Part shown: piece after piece, positions 52,532 to 60,573 of the stretch
Position numbering within the stretch: position 1 is the first letter of the stretch
Layout of the letters: the number at the start of each line of letters is the position of its first letter
Assembly (NCBI GenBank): GCA_041395725.1
Contig: JAWKZW010000001.1
Location: forward strand, 4,594,501-4,658,500
Reading direction: 5' to 3'
Source: Gammaproteobacteria bacterium
GTDB taxonomy: Bacteria > Pseudomonadota > Gammaproteobacteria > Pseudomonadales > Pseudohongiellaceae
DNA: 64,000 nucleotides
Made by a program: the position numbers and the translations under genes
Notes under the pieces: model-generated
The model's input: only the letters and a program-made list of their open reading frames with translations
Told to the model about the DNA's origin: nothing
The model's database searches: none

Positions 52532-53458
52532 GTGAACACGAACCCCCTTAGAATCTACGACCTGCACAAGAACTACGGTTCCACTCCCATACTCCGGGGG
52601 CTGAACCTGGAGGTCGAGGAGAACAGTATTCACGGCCTGGTCGGGCTGAACGGCTCGGGCAAAACCACGACACTGGAATGCCTGTTGGGAATGCAGCAGT
52701 TCGACAGTGGTCAGGTCCAGGTACTGGGCCTGCCGCCGTCACAACTCTATCGCGCCAGAGGCGCGGTGGTCGGAATCTTCGATACCCCCAGCCTGCATCC
52801 CGGATTGACCGTGCGGCAGAACCTGAGACATGCCCGCCTGTTATGTGACAAACCGGTACGAAGCTGTGAAGAAGTGGAACGGATGCTGGGAATCACAACC
52901 TACCGGGACTACCGTGTCCGCCATCTGTCTCTGGGCAATAAACGGCGGGCCTCCATTGCCCATGCATTATTGGGTAACCCGCAGCTGATAATTCTGGACG
53001 AACCGTTCAACGGCCTGGATGCCGAAGGCGTTAATGACGTGCTGGAGCTTATTACCCGCCTCAACCGGGAACAGGGAACCGCGTTCCTGTTGTCCAGCCA
53101 TCAGCTGCCTTACCTGGAACAGATTTGCAGCCACTTGGCGATTCTTCACCAGGGTAGAATTGCCGAGAGTGATCGCATCGACAGGCTGTTCGGTCGGGAT
53201 CATTCCCGCGTGCAGATTACCTGCGATCGCCCGGAAAGCGCGGAGGAATTGATTGGAAAATCCGGCTTGGCCAGGGTGCAAGATCGCGACGGCAACCAGC
53301 TGCTCTGCGAACTGCTGGAGGGCAATGCAGCAGCACTCAACGCGCTGCTGGTCGGCCACGGGCTGGCGGTTTCGGAATTGATTGAGAAACGGGATTCCCT
53401 GATGTCTCTGTTCTACCGCATAACGGCAGATCAGGAACCACTGGCGGGGGCCGCTTAG
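52532..53458 (+). CDS. ABC transporter ATP-binding protein
   Basis: A 308-residue ATPase starting at GTG 52532. GLNGSGKTTTLECLLGMQQF is Walker A, LSLGNKRRASIAHALLGNPQ the signature, LIILDEPFNGLD the Walker B, and SSHQLPYLEQ the H-loop. The C-terminal extension of about 90 residues is of the type found in ABC-2 exporters (CcmA/DRA-like group). It works with the permease whose gene begins one base after its stop. The pair probably exports a peptide, lipid or antibiotic-like compound, or acts in bacteriocin self-protection; the substrate is unknown. Confidence 0.92.
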   Translation: MNTNPLRIYDLHKNYGSTPILRGLNLEVEENSIHGLVGLNGSGKTTTLECLLGMQQFDSGQVQVLGLPPSQLYRARGAVVGIFDTPSLHPGLTVRQNLRHARLLCDKPVRSCEEVERMLGITTYRDYRVRHLSLGNKRRASIAHALLGNPQLIILDEPFNGLDAEGVNDVLELITRLNREQGTAFLLSSHQLPYLEQICSHLAILHQGRIAESDRIDRLFGRDHSRVQITCDRPESAEELIGKSGLARVQDRDGNQLLCELLEGNAAALNALLVGHGLAVSELIEKRDSLMSLFYRITADQEPLAGAA

Positions 53459-53459
53459 A

Positions 53460-54323
53460 ATGATGAGTGGTTTTGTCACCGCCCTGCGTGCTGAAATCTT
53501 CATTGCCCTGCGGAATTACGGCAATCGTATTGCCGTGCTGGCGCCCCTCTTCATCGTGTCCGCACAACTGATCCTGACCCGCCTTGGTCAGGCCGGCGAG
53601 ACAGCCCGGGACGCACTGCTCAACGATTCACCCTTCGGCAGCAACACCCCGGTCGTGACGGCCTACGGTTACTTTGTCGATGGCCTCGGTACCGGCTTGA
53701 CGCTGCTGGTACTTATTATGGTGGCGCTGGCCGCGCATTCCTTTGCCTATGATCGGGATACCGGCCTGCTCAGGCACCTGCTCATACGCCGGGTGTCGCG
53801 CCCCGCGGTAATTACCGCCAAGCTTCTGCAACTGCATCTTACCGCCCTCATTGCCCTGGCATTGCTGCTGGTCGGCACCTGGGCCGTGAGCGCCTGGCTC
53901 TGGGATTTCGGGCCGGTGGTGGAGGACGGTTTTGAGTTGATTGGCGAGGGGGAAATCCGCGCTGAAATTCTGCTTGGATTGCGTCTTGCGCTCCTGCCCC
54001 TGCCGGCGGTGATCGCTTTCGGCATGCTGGTATCGGTGCTCACTTACAGCACAACTCAGGCGGTGACCACCGCCCTGGGGATCAACCTCGCCATCGATAT
54101 CTTCAAGGCTACCCTGGGTGATTCAGCCTACTACCTGTATGCCACCTTTCAACCTGCACTGCTCGACCAGTCCTACCTGGGCGAGGTCAGCAGCCTGGTC
54201 CGGGGATTTTCCGATGTATTGATCGACCAGCGCATGCTCACCCTCAACACCTGGATCCCGATCCCCCAGATGCTGTTGCTGGTGCTGCTGTCCTTGTGGC
54301 TGGTGCAAAGGAGAAAAATCTGA
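53460..54323 (+). CDS. ABC-2 type permease
   Basis: A 287-residue protein with six membrane segments: about residues 17-35, 80-100 (LTLLVLIMVALAAHSFAYD), 122-145 (LIALALLLVGTWAVSAWL), 175-195, 200-225 and 260-282 (MLLLVLLSLWLV). RDTGLLRHLLIRRVSRPAVI after helix 2 is the coupling element usual in ABC-2 permeases. It follows the ATPase with one base between stop and start and overlaps the PDZ gene at TGATG, so the three are co-translated. Confidence 0.85.
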   Translation: MMSGFVTALRAEIFIALRNYGNRIAVLAPLFIVSAQLILTRLGQAGETARDALLNDSPFGSNTPVVTAYGYFVDGLGTGLTLLVLIMVALAAHSFAYDRDTGLLRHLLIRRVSRPAVITAKLLQLHLTALIALALLLVGTWAVSAWLWDFGPVVEDGFELIGEGEIRAEILLGLRLALLPLPAVIAFGMLVSVLTYSTTQAVTTALGINLAIDIFKATLGDSAYYLYATFQPALLDQSYLGEVSSLVRGFSDVLIDQRMLTLNTWIPIPQMLLLVLLSLWLVQRRKI

Positions 54324-55315
54324 TGGGCCGAATTGTATCGCCGTCCTGGTGTCTGCGCTTTTGCTGGCTGCCCCTCGCCTGCAGTCTGCTGGCAGGCTGT
54401 GTCAGCCATGAACCCAGGCGGCTGGTACCCAACGTCACCCTGTCCCCGGACGATTTGCAGTTGAGCCAGCCTGTATCAGAGGCAGAAAATGCCGGTGGTG
54501 TGGATTTCGGGCTCGCTGTCACGGTCAACGAAAGCGATTCCCTCTTCAACATCGAGGTGCTGCCGGGCGTCCGGGTCAGACAGGTTGCCGGCGGCGGCCC
54601 CGCAGACCTTGCCGGCCTGCAGGCGGGTGACATCATTCTCGCCATCAATGGAACCGAGGTGAATCAGCCCGACACCCTGGAAGCACTGGCGCGTCAAGGT
54701 CAGGAGGGGGCGGCGTTCACTTTCCGGATCCGTCGGGGAACGGCCATTCTGGAATCCAGCCTGGTCGCTCGCCCCAGAGCCACCGCCGGCGCGCCACTGC
54801 GGGAACTGTACCGCAGCGATCCGCTGGCCACCCGGGCGGGCTACGAAACAACGCTGGTGCAGGTGCGTGGCCAGGGGGAGATTTCTGCCGCCCGGGTCGT
54901 GGAGCTGAGCAATGACAGTCCGCTGCACAGCGCCGGCATCAGCCCCGGGGATGTAATCCTGGCGCTGGACGGGCAGCCTGTCCAGTCCGCGCAAGGCCTG
55001 ATCGACAGCCTGTTAACCGATTATGCACTGGGTGATACGGTAAACTTTACGGTCTATACCGGTGACACCCTGCAGGAGCGCAGGATAGCGTTATGGGATC
55101 CGGGCCGCCGGATTAACCGTATAGCCCTGCGTCCACTGCTGTTCTATGAATCCAGCCTCGCCGATCAGCAGACCCGGCTCTCGGTGCTGGATTTCTGGCT
55201 GTTCGCGCTGTATCGCTACGACCAGAACCAGGGCGAAAGGAAGCACGAGCTGCTGGAAATTTTCTCTATCAGCAGTGACTATGGGGAACTGCTGGAGGAA
55301 TCAGCAGATCCCTGA
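54323..55315 (+). CDS. PDZ-domain lipoprotein
   Basis: A 330-residue protein from ATG 54323, which overlaps the permease TGA. The lipobox SLLAGC ends the signal peptide. There are two PDZ domains: one with RQVAGGGPADLAGLQAGDII, LAINGTEV and one with VVELSNDSPLHSAGISPGDV, ILALDGQPV (about residues 70-150 and 170-260). The C-terminal 70 residues are unique (FWLFALYRYDQNQGERKHEL). There is no protease domain, so it is probably a periplasmic adaptor for the upstream ABC exporter or the M16 peptidase. Confidence 0.82.
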   Translation: MGRIVSPSWCLRFCWLPLACSLLAGCVSHEPRRLVPNVTLSPDDLQLSQPVSEAENAGGVDFGLAVTVNESDSLFNIEVLPGVRVRQVAGGGPADLAGLQAGDIILAINGTEVNQPDTLEALARQGQEGAAFTFRIRRGTAILESSLVARPRATAGAPLRELYRSDPLATRAGYETTLVQVRGQGEISAARVVELSNDSPLHSAGISPGDVILALDGQPVQSAQGLIDSLLTDYALGDTVNFTVYTGDTLQERRIALWDPGRRINRIALRPLLFYESSLADQQTRLSVLDFWLFALYRYDQNQGERKHELLEIFSISSDYGELLEESADP

Positions 55316-55361
55316 GCCGGCCAGGACGACCGAATAGACGACCGTATACTAAAGTTGGTTT

Positions 55362-55575
55362 TTTGACTGTTTGACTGTTTGACTGTTTGACCGTTTGACC
55401 GTTTGACCGTTTGACCGTTTGACCGTTTGACCGTTTGACCGTTTGACCGTTTGACCGTTTGACCGTTTGACCGTTTGACCGTTTGACCGTTTGACCGTTT
55501 GACCGTTTGACCGTTTGACCGTTTGACCGTTTGACCGTTTGACCGTTTGACCGTTTGACCGTTTGACCGTTTGAC
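55362..55575 (+). repeat. 8-bp tandem repeat, 26 full copies
   Basis: Three copies of TTTGACTG are followed by 23 copies of TTTGACCG without a single base change, plus a partial TTTGAC. The unit is not a multiple of three, so on the minus strand the array is open in more than one frame and spells the octapeptide NGQTVKRS over and over; these frames are artefacts. It lies between the PDZ gene and the FG-GAP genes. It is a minisatellite-like array likely to change copy number by slippage. Confidence 0.97.
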
Positions 55576-55756
55576 AGAAATATTCTGCAGAGGAATGGGC
55601 GAATCACAAGGCCTTTGCAGACTTAAGGAGCCCATGATTAACAGGCGGGGATCCTGCCGCCAGACGAATTGCCCCGCAGAGTAACCGGACCACGATGCGT
55701 AAATTCAACACGTCGGAACCCACACAACCCCTGACACCGCGAACCAGACAGCCCCT

Positions 55757-57307
55757 ATGAAGCATACTCTGATCCTACGCACACTCCAGGTTTTACTGCT
55801 GACCTTGCTGCCGGCTGGTGTCGGGTTTTCCCAGACTAACTACGTGGATTCCGAAATTGAGAGTGACGGACCCTTTTCCAGACTCTACACCGAAGACCTG
55901 AACGGTGACGGGCGGCTTGATCTGGTAGGCTCCCGCTGGCGCCGTGGTGTCGGTCGGGAACTGTTGATCTACCAGCAGTCTGAAGATGGCCGTTTCCCCC
56001 CCCGCCCCAGACTGGTGGAAATCAAGACGGAAATAATTGCCGTGGGTTTTGCCGACCTGCGCCCGGAACCCGGCAAGGAGCTGGTGCTGTTCGCCAACAA
56101 TGGCGTATTCAGCCTGTCTACCGCCATTGAGGGATACGCCGGCAACCTGACGCCATTGTTCCAATGGCCGCTGGTAGCCGATATCCCCGAACCCGAACAG
56201 GTGCAGTTCTTTCAGGGCATCAGTGATATCACGGGAGACGGGCTTGCGGACCTGCTGGTTCCAGGCGCTGAAGGATACGGGTTTTTCCGGGCCACGGGGC
56301 CCGAGCAATTCGAGCTGGCCACTGAATTTTCCACCATCAATCGGGCGCTGGACCCGAATCTGCGACCCACTGGTGACGCCGGCCTGTCCGCCAGTATCGA
56401 TATCAACTCCCGCGACGGAATCAAGCTGGTGGTCAACAGCAGCCAGCCAACCCCCTTCAGTGGCTTCGTAGAAGACTGGAGCGGGAATTCTGCCGACGCT
56501 GGGGATCTGCTCCAGGCTGAGAACTGGATGCCCCCCGCATTGCTGGCGGACTTCAATGGCGATCAGCGCCAGGACATCGTATTCCTCAATGTCGGCCTCG
56601 ACATCAGGGGGCAGGTAAATCTTTTATTTCAGCAACCTGACGGCAGCTTCTCCGCCGTGCCGGACTGGCAGGGATCCATAGACACCCGCGGCGACATCCG
56701 GCTGCTCGAGCTGAACGGCGATGGGCTGATGGATCTGGTGCGACTCACTGGCGAAGGCAACGAATACGATCTTTATTTTTACCTGAATCAGTCTGGCAGT
56801 TTCGATTTCGATAAGGCGGATCAGGTCATGCGTTTCTCCGGCTATGATGTTGACCTGCAGGTAATGGATCTGAACGGTGATGACAGGCCGGAGCTTACCG
56901 TCAGTTACTATACGATTCCGGTCGTAGAAGCGATTCGCAACACCAGTATCGTCCGCAGCCAGCTTATCTACCCCCGGGATCCGGACGGGCTGTTTGCCAG
57001 ACGTCCGCAGTTCCGCCTCGACGAAAGCTTTTCCGCCAGTGACGTGCGAGGCCTGGCTGAACAGATGTCGCTGCACTATGACGTGGATGGTGACGGCCGT
57101 GCCGATGCCCTCTACATAACACCCGAAGGTGCCGTGGCAGCCCGGCGTATCGACGAGGACCTGCGAATTGCCGATGAGCCATTCTGGGAATACGTACCCT
57201 CGCGCACCGTCATCGGTTTCAGTGTCGAAGACCTCAATCAGGACGGCGTGCCGGATATCATTCTCAGGCACAGCTCGGCCCATACGATTCTGGTGGCAAC
57301 ACGATGA
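55757..57307 (+). CDS. Exported FG-GAP/VCBS repeat protein
   Basis: A 516-residue protein. Signal peptide (residues 1-26, ending GVGFSQ), then seven calcium-binding-like repeats of the form D-x-N/D-G-D-G-x-x-D-h-h: DLNGDGRLDLVGS, DITGDGLADLLVP, DFNGDQRQDIVFL, ELNGDGLMDLVRL, DLNGDDRPELTVS, DVDGDGRADALYI and DLNQDGVPDIILR. Such repeats build a beta-propeller like the integrin alpha head and often mediate surface or carbohydrate binding. No anchor or sorting tail is visible. Its last four bases overlap the next gene (ATGA), a homologous protein. Confidence 0.88.
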   Translation: MKHTLILRTLQVLLLTLLPAGVGFSQTNYVDSEIESDGPFSRLYTEDLNGDGRLDLVGSRWRRGVGRELLIYQQSEDGRFPPRPRLVEIKTEIIAVGFADLRPEPGKELVLFANNGVFSLSTAIEGYAGNLTPLFQWPLVADIPEPEQVQFFQGISDITGDGLADLLVPGAEGYGFFRATGPEQFELATEFSTINRALDPNLRPTGDAGLSASIDINSRDGIKLVVNSSQPTPFSGFVEDWSGNSADAGDLLQAENWMPPALLADFNGDQRQDIVFLNVGLDIRGQVNLLFQQPDGSFSAVPDWQGSIDTRGDIRLLELNGDGLMDLVRLTGEGNEYDLYFYLNQSGSFDFDKADQVMRFSGYDVDLQVMDLNGDDRPELTVSYYTIPVVEAIRNTSIVRSQLIYPRDPDGLFARRPQFRLDESFSASDVRGLAEQMSLHYDVDGDGRADALYITPEGAVAARRIDEDLRIADEPFWEYVPSRTVIGFSVEDLNQDGVPDIILRHSSAHTILVATR

Positions 57308-58962
57308 AGATCTGCACTTCTCTTAAATCAATTCTCACCGCCTTCTGTGTCGCCTGGGCCATGCCCCTGCCGAGCATTGAAAATTACGCCCGGCTTGCAT
57401 TCCAATTGCCAGGCGATACGGAACAGCTGCTGGTCGCAGACGCTGACGGCAATGGACAGCGGGAATTGCTGGCTTTGAGCGGAAACGAGCTGCGGATTTA
57501 TTTTCAGACCGCCGGCGGTTTCGATTTTGCCAACGGCTTTCAGACCATCACCCTGCCCGGCACTTCAGTGGGCTGGGACCTGAGCCGCGGTTATGGCGAT
57601 GAGAGCCTGTCCATCATCGCCCTGGTGGACGGCCGGGATGTCCTGCGCTGGCAGGTGCAGGACCGGCAGATCAGTGAACCTGAAGTCCTGCACAGCAATC
57701 TCAACGGCTTTCTGACCAAGGGCGTTAATCGTCTGCACTTCAGCCGTGATATCAACGGTGACAGCCAGGATGACCTGATCATTCCAGGTGCCGGCGTCCT
57801 TGAGCTTTACATCCGGAACGGAGATGGTAGCTACCAGCCCGGTATTACCGTGCAAACGGAAGTGCAGATGCGTACAGTGCTGACGCCTGGCAGACTGGAA
57901 AGGGAGACTGGTCAGTCGATGACTATACCGCTGATGGAGCTTCGGGATGTTAATGCCGATGGTACCACCGATCTGATCTCTCGCACCGAAGAGCAGCTTG
58001 ACGTGTTTCTGGCCAGCGCCAGCAACACCCGTTACTTTGCGCCATCGCCTACCTACTCCCTTGATATTGCGGCCATTGAGGAACGACTGGGCGAGTTCGA
58101 TCTGGACCGGCTGGACTTCTCCAATCTCACCGGGATCCTGGCGATTACCCATGAGGAGATCCTCGAGGACGTGGACGGGGACGGGATCGACGATCTGCTG
58201 CTGCGCGAGGGCGGCAAGGTCTCCCTGTTCACAGGCAGCCCTACCGGTATGGAGCTGGCTCAGCCACGCCAGGTACTGCGCTCCGGCGGCAATGTCCTCA
58301 GCGTCTTTCTTTTCGATGAAAACGAAGACGGCCTGAAAGATCTGTGGCTGTGGCGGGTGGAAACCATCTCGGTCGGTGATATTTTTCTGTGGCTGGCGCT
58401 GTCCGGCAGTATCGCCGTGGAAGCCTTCATCTACCCCAACGAGGGAGAACGCTTCGCCCGTCGCCCTTCCCGCCGCATCACGGTTGACCTGAAATTCCCG
58501 TCGGCCCTGCGTCTTGCCAGCCAGGCCATGAACATTGCGCGGGAGGCTCGGGAGAGCGGTGCCGAACCGGCCCCGCCCAATATTCTTGCTGACCTGGACA
58601 ATGATCCTGAGCGCCAGGACCTGCTGGTACTCGCTGACAGCAGGCTGGACCTGTTCCTCAATGCCGTCGCGCCGGTGACCCGTACCGATCCGTTTCTGGA
58701 CGGGCTGGGGTACACCCGGAGCCAGGATCAGTACGAAATCGATATCCGCGATGTTCTCGACAATATCGCCATCAACGAGACTGAGGAACTGCAGAGCGTG
58801 CAGGGGCGGGAGGCCGATCAACAGCTGATTCTGGACGGGGAAATCACAGCCGGTGACATCATCGCCGTCGAGCTCAATAATGACGGGCTGGACGACGTGT
58901 TCGTATTCACCCGGCGGGACAATGTTCAAATCAGCGGAATACTGTTACTCTCGGGTGACTGA
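57304..58962 (+). CDS. Second FG-GAP repeat protein
   Basis: A 552-residue paralogue-like protein. A short signal-like start (MKICTSLKSILTAFCVAWAM) is followed by repeats DADGNGQRELLAL, DINGDSQDDLIIP, DVNADGTTDLISR, DVDGDGIDDLLLR, DENEDGLKDLWLW, DLDNDPERQDLLV and ELNNDGLDDVFVF. Spacing between repeats is irregular, so one divergent propeller rather than identical blades. It begins inside the stop of the first FG-GAP gene, so the two products are probably made in equal amounts and could form a pair. A 93-residue membrane protein gene follows 28 bases on. Confidence 0.85.
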   Translation: MKICTSLKSILTAFCVAWAMPLPSIENYARLAFQLPGDTEQLLVADADGNGQRELLALSGNELRIYFQTAGGFDFANGFQTITLPGTSVGWDLSRGYGDESLSIIALVDGRDVLRWQVQDRQISEPEVLHSNLNGFLTKGVNRLHFSRDINGDSQDDLIIPGAGVLELYIRNGDGSYQPGITVQTEVQMRTVLTPGRLERETGQSMTIPLMELRDVNADGTTDLISRTEEQLDVFLASASNTRYFAPSPTYSLDIAAIEERLGEFDLDRLDFSNLTGILAITHEEILEDVDGDGIDDLLLREGGKVSLFTGSPTGMELAQPRQVLRSGGNVLSVFLFDENEDGLKDLWLWRVETISVGDIFLWLALSGSIAVEAFIYPNEGERFARRPSRRITVDLKFPSALRLASQAMNIAREARESGAEPAPPNILADLDNDPERQDLLVLADSRLDLFLNAVAPVTRTDPFLDGLGYTRSQDQYEIDIRDVLDNIAINETEELQSVQGREADQQLILDGEITAGDIIAVELNNDGLDDVFVFTRRDNVQISGILLLSGD

Positions 58963-58990
58963 CCGCCAATCCTTATCGTTAAGGGAACCC

Positions 58991-59272
58991 GTGAAAAAAA
59001 CCGTCTGGATAGCCTTTGGAATTGCCCTGGTGTTGGTCAACCTGTTCGCCTGGCTGATGGAACAGTCCACCGGTTTCAGTATTCCCATGATTCTGCGACT
59101 CATGCTGGTGCTGGGCATAACCATGGGTACAATCGTCTTTGCCGGGGCATTCGCCCTGGTCAACAAGATGGACGAGGAGCGACCACTGACCGGCCATGGC
59201 CAGGACACGTTGCAGAAAAGACCTGCGAACCAGCCTGAGCCTCCGGCCCGGCCCGACACAAAAGCCGACTGA
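58991..59272 (+). CDS. Small two-helix membrane protein
   Basis: A 93-residue protein from GTG 58991, with AAGGGA a few bases upstream. Helices at about residues 5-22 (WIAFGIALVLVNLFAWLM) and 33-55 (MILRLMLVLGITMGTIVFAG) are followed by a polar, proline-rich tail (RPANQPEPPARPDTKAD). No family recognised. It lies in line with the two FG-GAP genes and may anchor or assist them. Confidence 0.6.
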   Translation: MKKTVWIAFGIALVLVNLFAWLMEQSTGFSIPMILRLMLVLGITMGTIVFAGAFALVNKMDEERPLTGHGQDTLQKRPANQPEPPARPDTKAD

Positions 59273-59486
59273 GCCGCGAGTAGCGTTCACCCCTTGCTGG
59301 CGGTTACCCTCTTGCCAGCCTATCCTCAGAACTGACCTGCAACTGCCGCTGAATCAGCCAGCACCCTGCCTGCGCGGGAATGTCCTGTTTTTTACCATTC
59401 AGTATTTAAAGAAGCGGGCAGGAATTATTGTGATTTAACGGGAAATATGTTTACATCTGGACGCTTGCAACAAGGTACAAATCTTG

Positions 59487-60530
59487 ATGAGAAATAAGAA
59501 TTTTTTTACCAGTTTTCAGCGAGTTACAGGAATCCTGGGGATGCTGTTGCTGAGCGCCTGCAGTGATGAACTGGGCATTCGACCCTATGTGCTCACCACC
59601 GCGACCACGGGCGGCACCTACTACCCCGTTGGCGTGGCGATCGCGACCGTTGCCCACGCGCAGCTGAGCGGCACCGAGGGTATTTCGTTGACCGCCATCA
59701 GCTCCGCCGGGTCGCTGGAGAACGTCAAGTTGCTGCGCGATAATCAGGCACAGTTTGCAATTCTGCAGGGACCTTTCGGGGCCTGGGCCTGGGCCGGGGA
59801 AGGCCCCATTCGCAATCCACAGACCCATATGCGATCAGTGGGCGCATTGTGGAAAAACGTCGAACACTTCGTCCTGTTGACGGAACTGGTCAGCAACGGC
59901 GACATGATGGACCTGAATAATCTGGATGGCGAGCGCTACGTACTTGGGGCACGCAACTCCGGGGCCGAACAGACCGGGCGCTTCATCCTCGATACCCTCG
60001 GTATCGACTATGAGAGCAAGTTTACCCTGGGGTATATGGGGTACGGGCCAACCACCGGCGCCATTCAGGATGGTCGCATCGTCGGCATGAACATTCCGGC
60101 CGGGGCACCGGTCAGCTCAATCACCCAGGCTTACGCAATCATGGGGGATCGTATTACCATTCTTGACTGGACTCAGGAGCAGATGGACAGGCTGAACTCC
60201 CGGTATCCGCTCTGGGACTGGTACGATTTTCCGCCTGGGACCTACCCCAACCAGGAAAAGCCCGTCCGTACCATCGCCTCACCCAATGTCCTGGTCACCC
60301 GCGCCGATATTCCGGACGATGTGGTTTACCACATAACCCGGGTGATCTGGGAGAATCTGGCGACTCTGCAGGAGATTCACGGGGCAACCAATGACATGCG
60401 CCTGGACATCGCCATCGCCGGACTGGGAGCGCCGCTGCATCCTGGCGCCCTGCGCTATTACCGGGAGCAGGGATTACCGATACCGGACCGCCTGATTCCC
60501 GACCAACCCGGCCAAGCGGTCTCTCCTTGA
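59487..60530 (+). CDS. TAXI-family TRAP transporter substrate-binding lipoprotein
   Basis: A 347-residue protein from ATG 59487 (a TTG at 59484 is adjacent). Lipobox LLLSAC (Cys near residue 27). TTATTGGTYYPVGVAIATVA is the TAXI-family N-terminal motif, with ISSAGSLENVKLLRDNQAQF and GARNSGAEQTGRFILDTLGI following. It captures a small anion such as glutamate, a dicarboxylate or a sulfonate and delivers it to the permease encoded 43 bases downstream. It is lipid-anchored rather than free in the periplasm, which is unusual but known for TAXI proteins. Confidence 0.92.
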   Translation: MRNKNFFTSFQRVTGILGMLLLSACSDELGIRPYVLTTATTGGTYYPVGVAIATVAHAQLSGTEGISLTAISSAGSLENVKLLRDNQAQFAILQGPFGAWAWAGEGPIRNPQTHMRSVGALWKNVEHFVLLTELVSNGDMMDLNNLDGERYVLGARNSGAEQTGRFILDTLGIDYESKFTLGYMGYGPTTGAIQDGRIVGMNIPAGAPVSSITQAYAIMGDRITILDWTQEQMDRLNSRYPLWDWYDFPPGTYPNQEKPVRTIASPNVLVTRADIPDDVVYHITRVIWENLATLQEIHGATNDMRLDIAIAGLGAPLHPGALRYYREQGLPIPDRLIPDQPGQAVSP

Positions 60531-60573
60531 ATAAAAAAACCACTAACAAGAGCTTCCTGAAAGAGCGAACGCG

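Noticed and set aside
55362..55575. CRISPR array
   Set aside because: Units are 8 bp with no spacers and no cas genes; it is a simple tandem repeat.
55269..55635. Two minus-strand frames made of NGQTVKRS repeats
   Set aside because: They are direct readings of the 8-bp tandem repeat, open in more than one frame at once; not evidence of a repeat protein.
57565..58929. 454-codon minus-strand open frame
   Set aside because: Antisense shadow of the second FG-GAP gene caused by high GC; no motif and no ribosome site.
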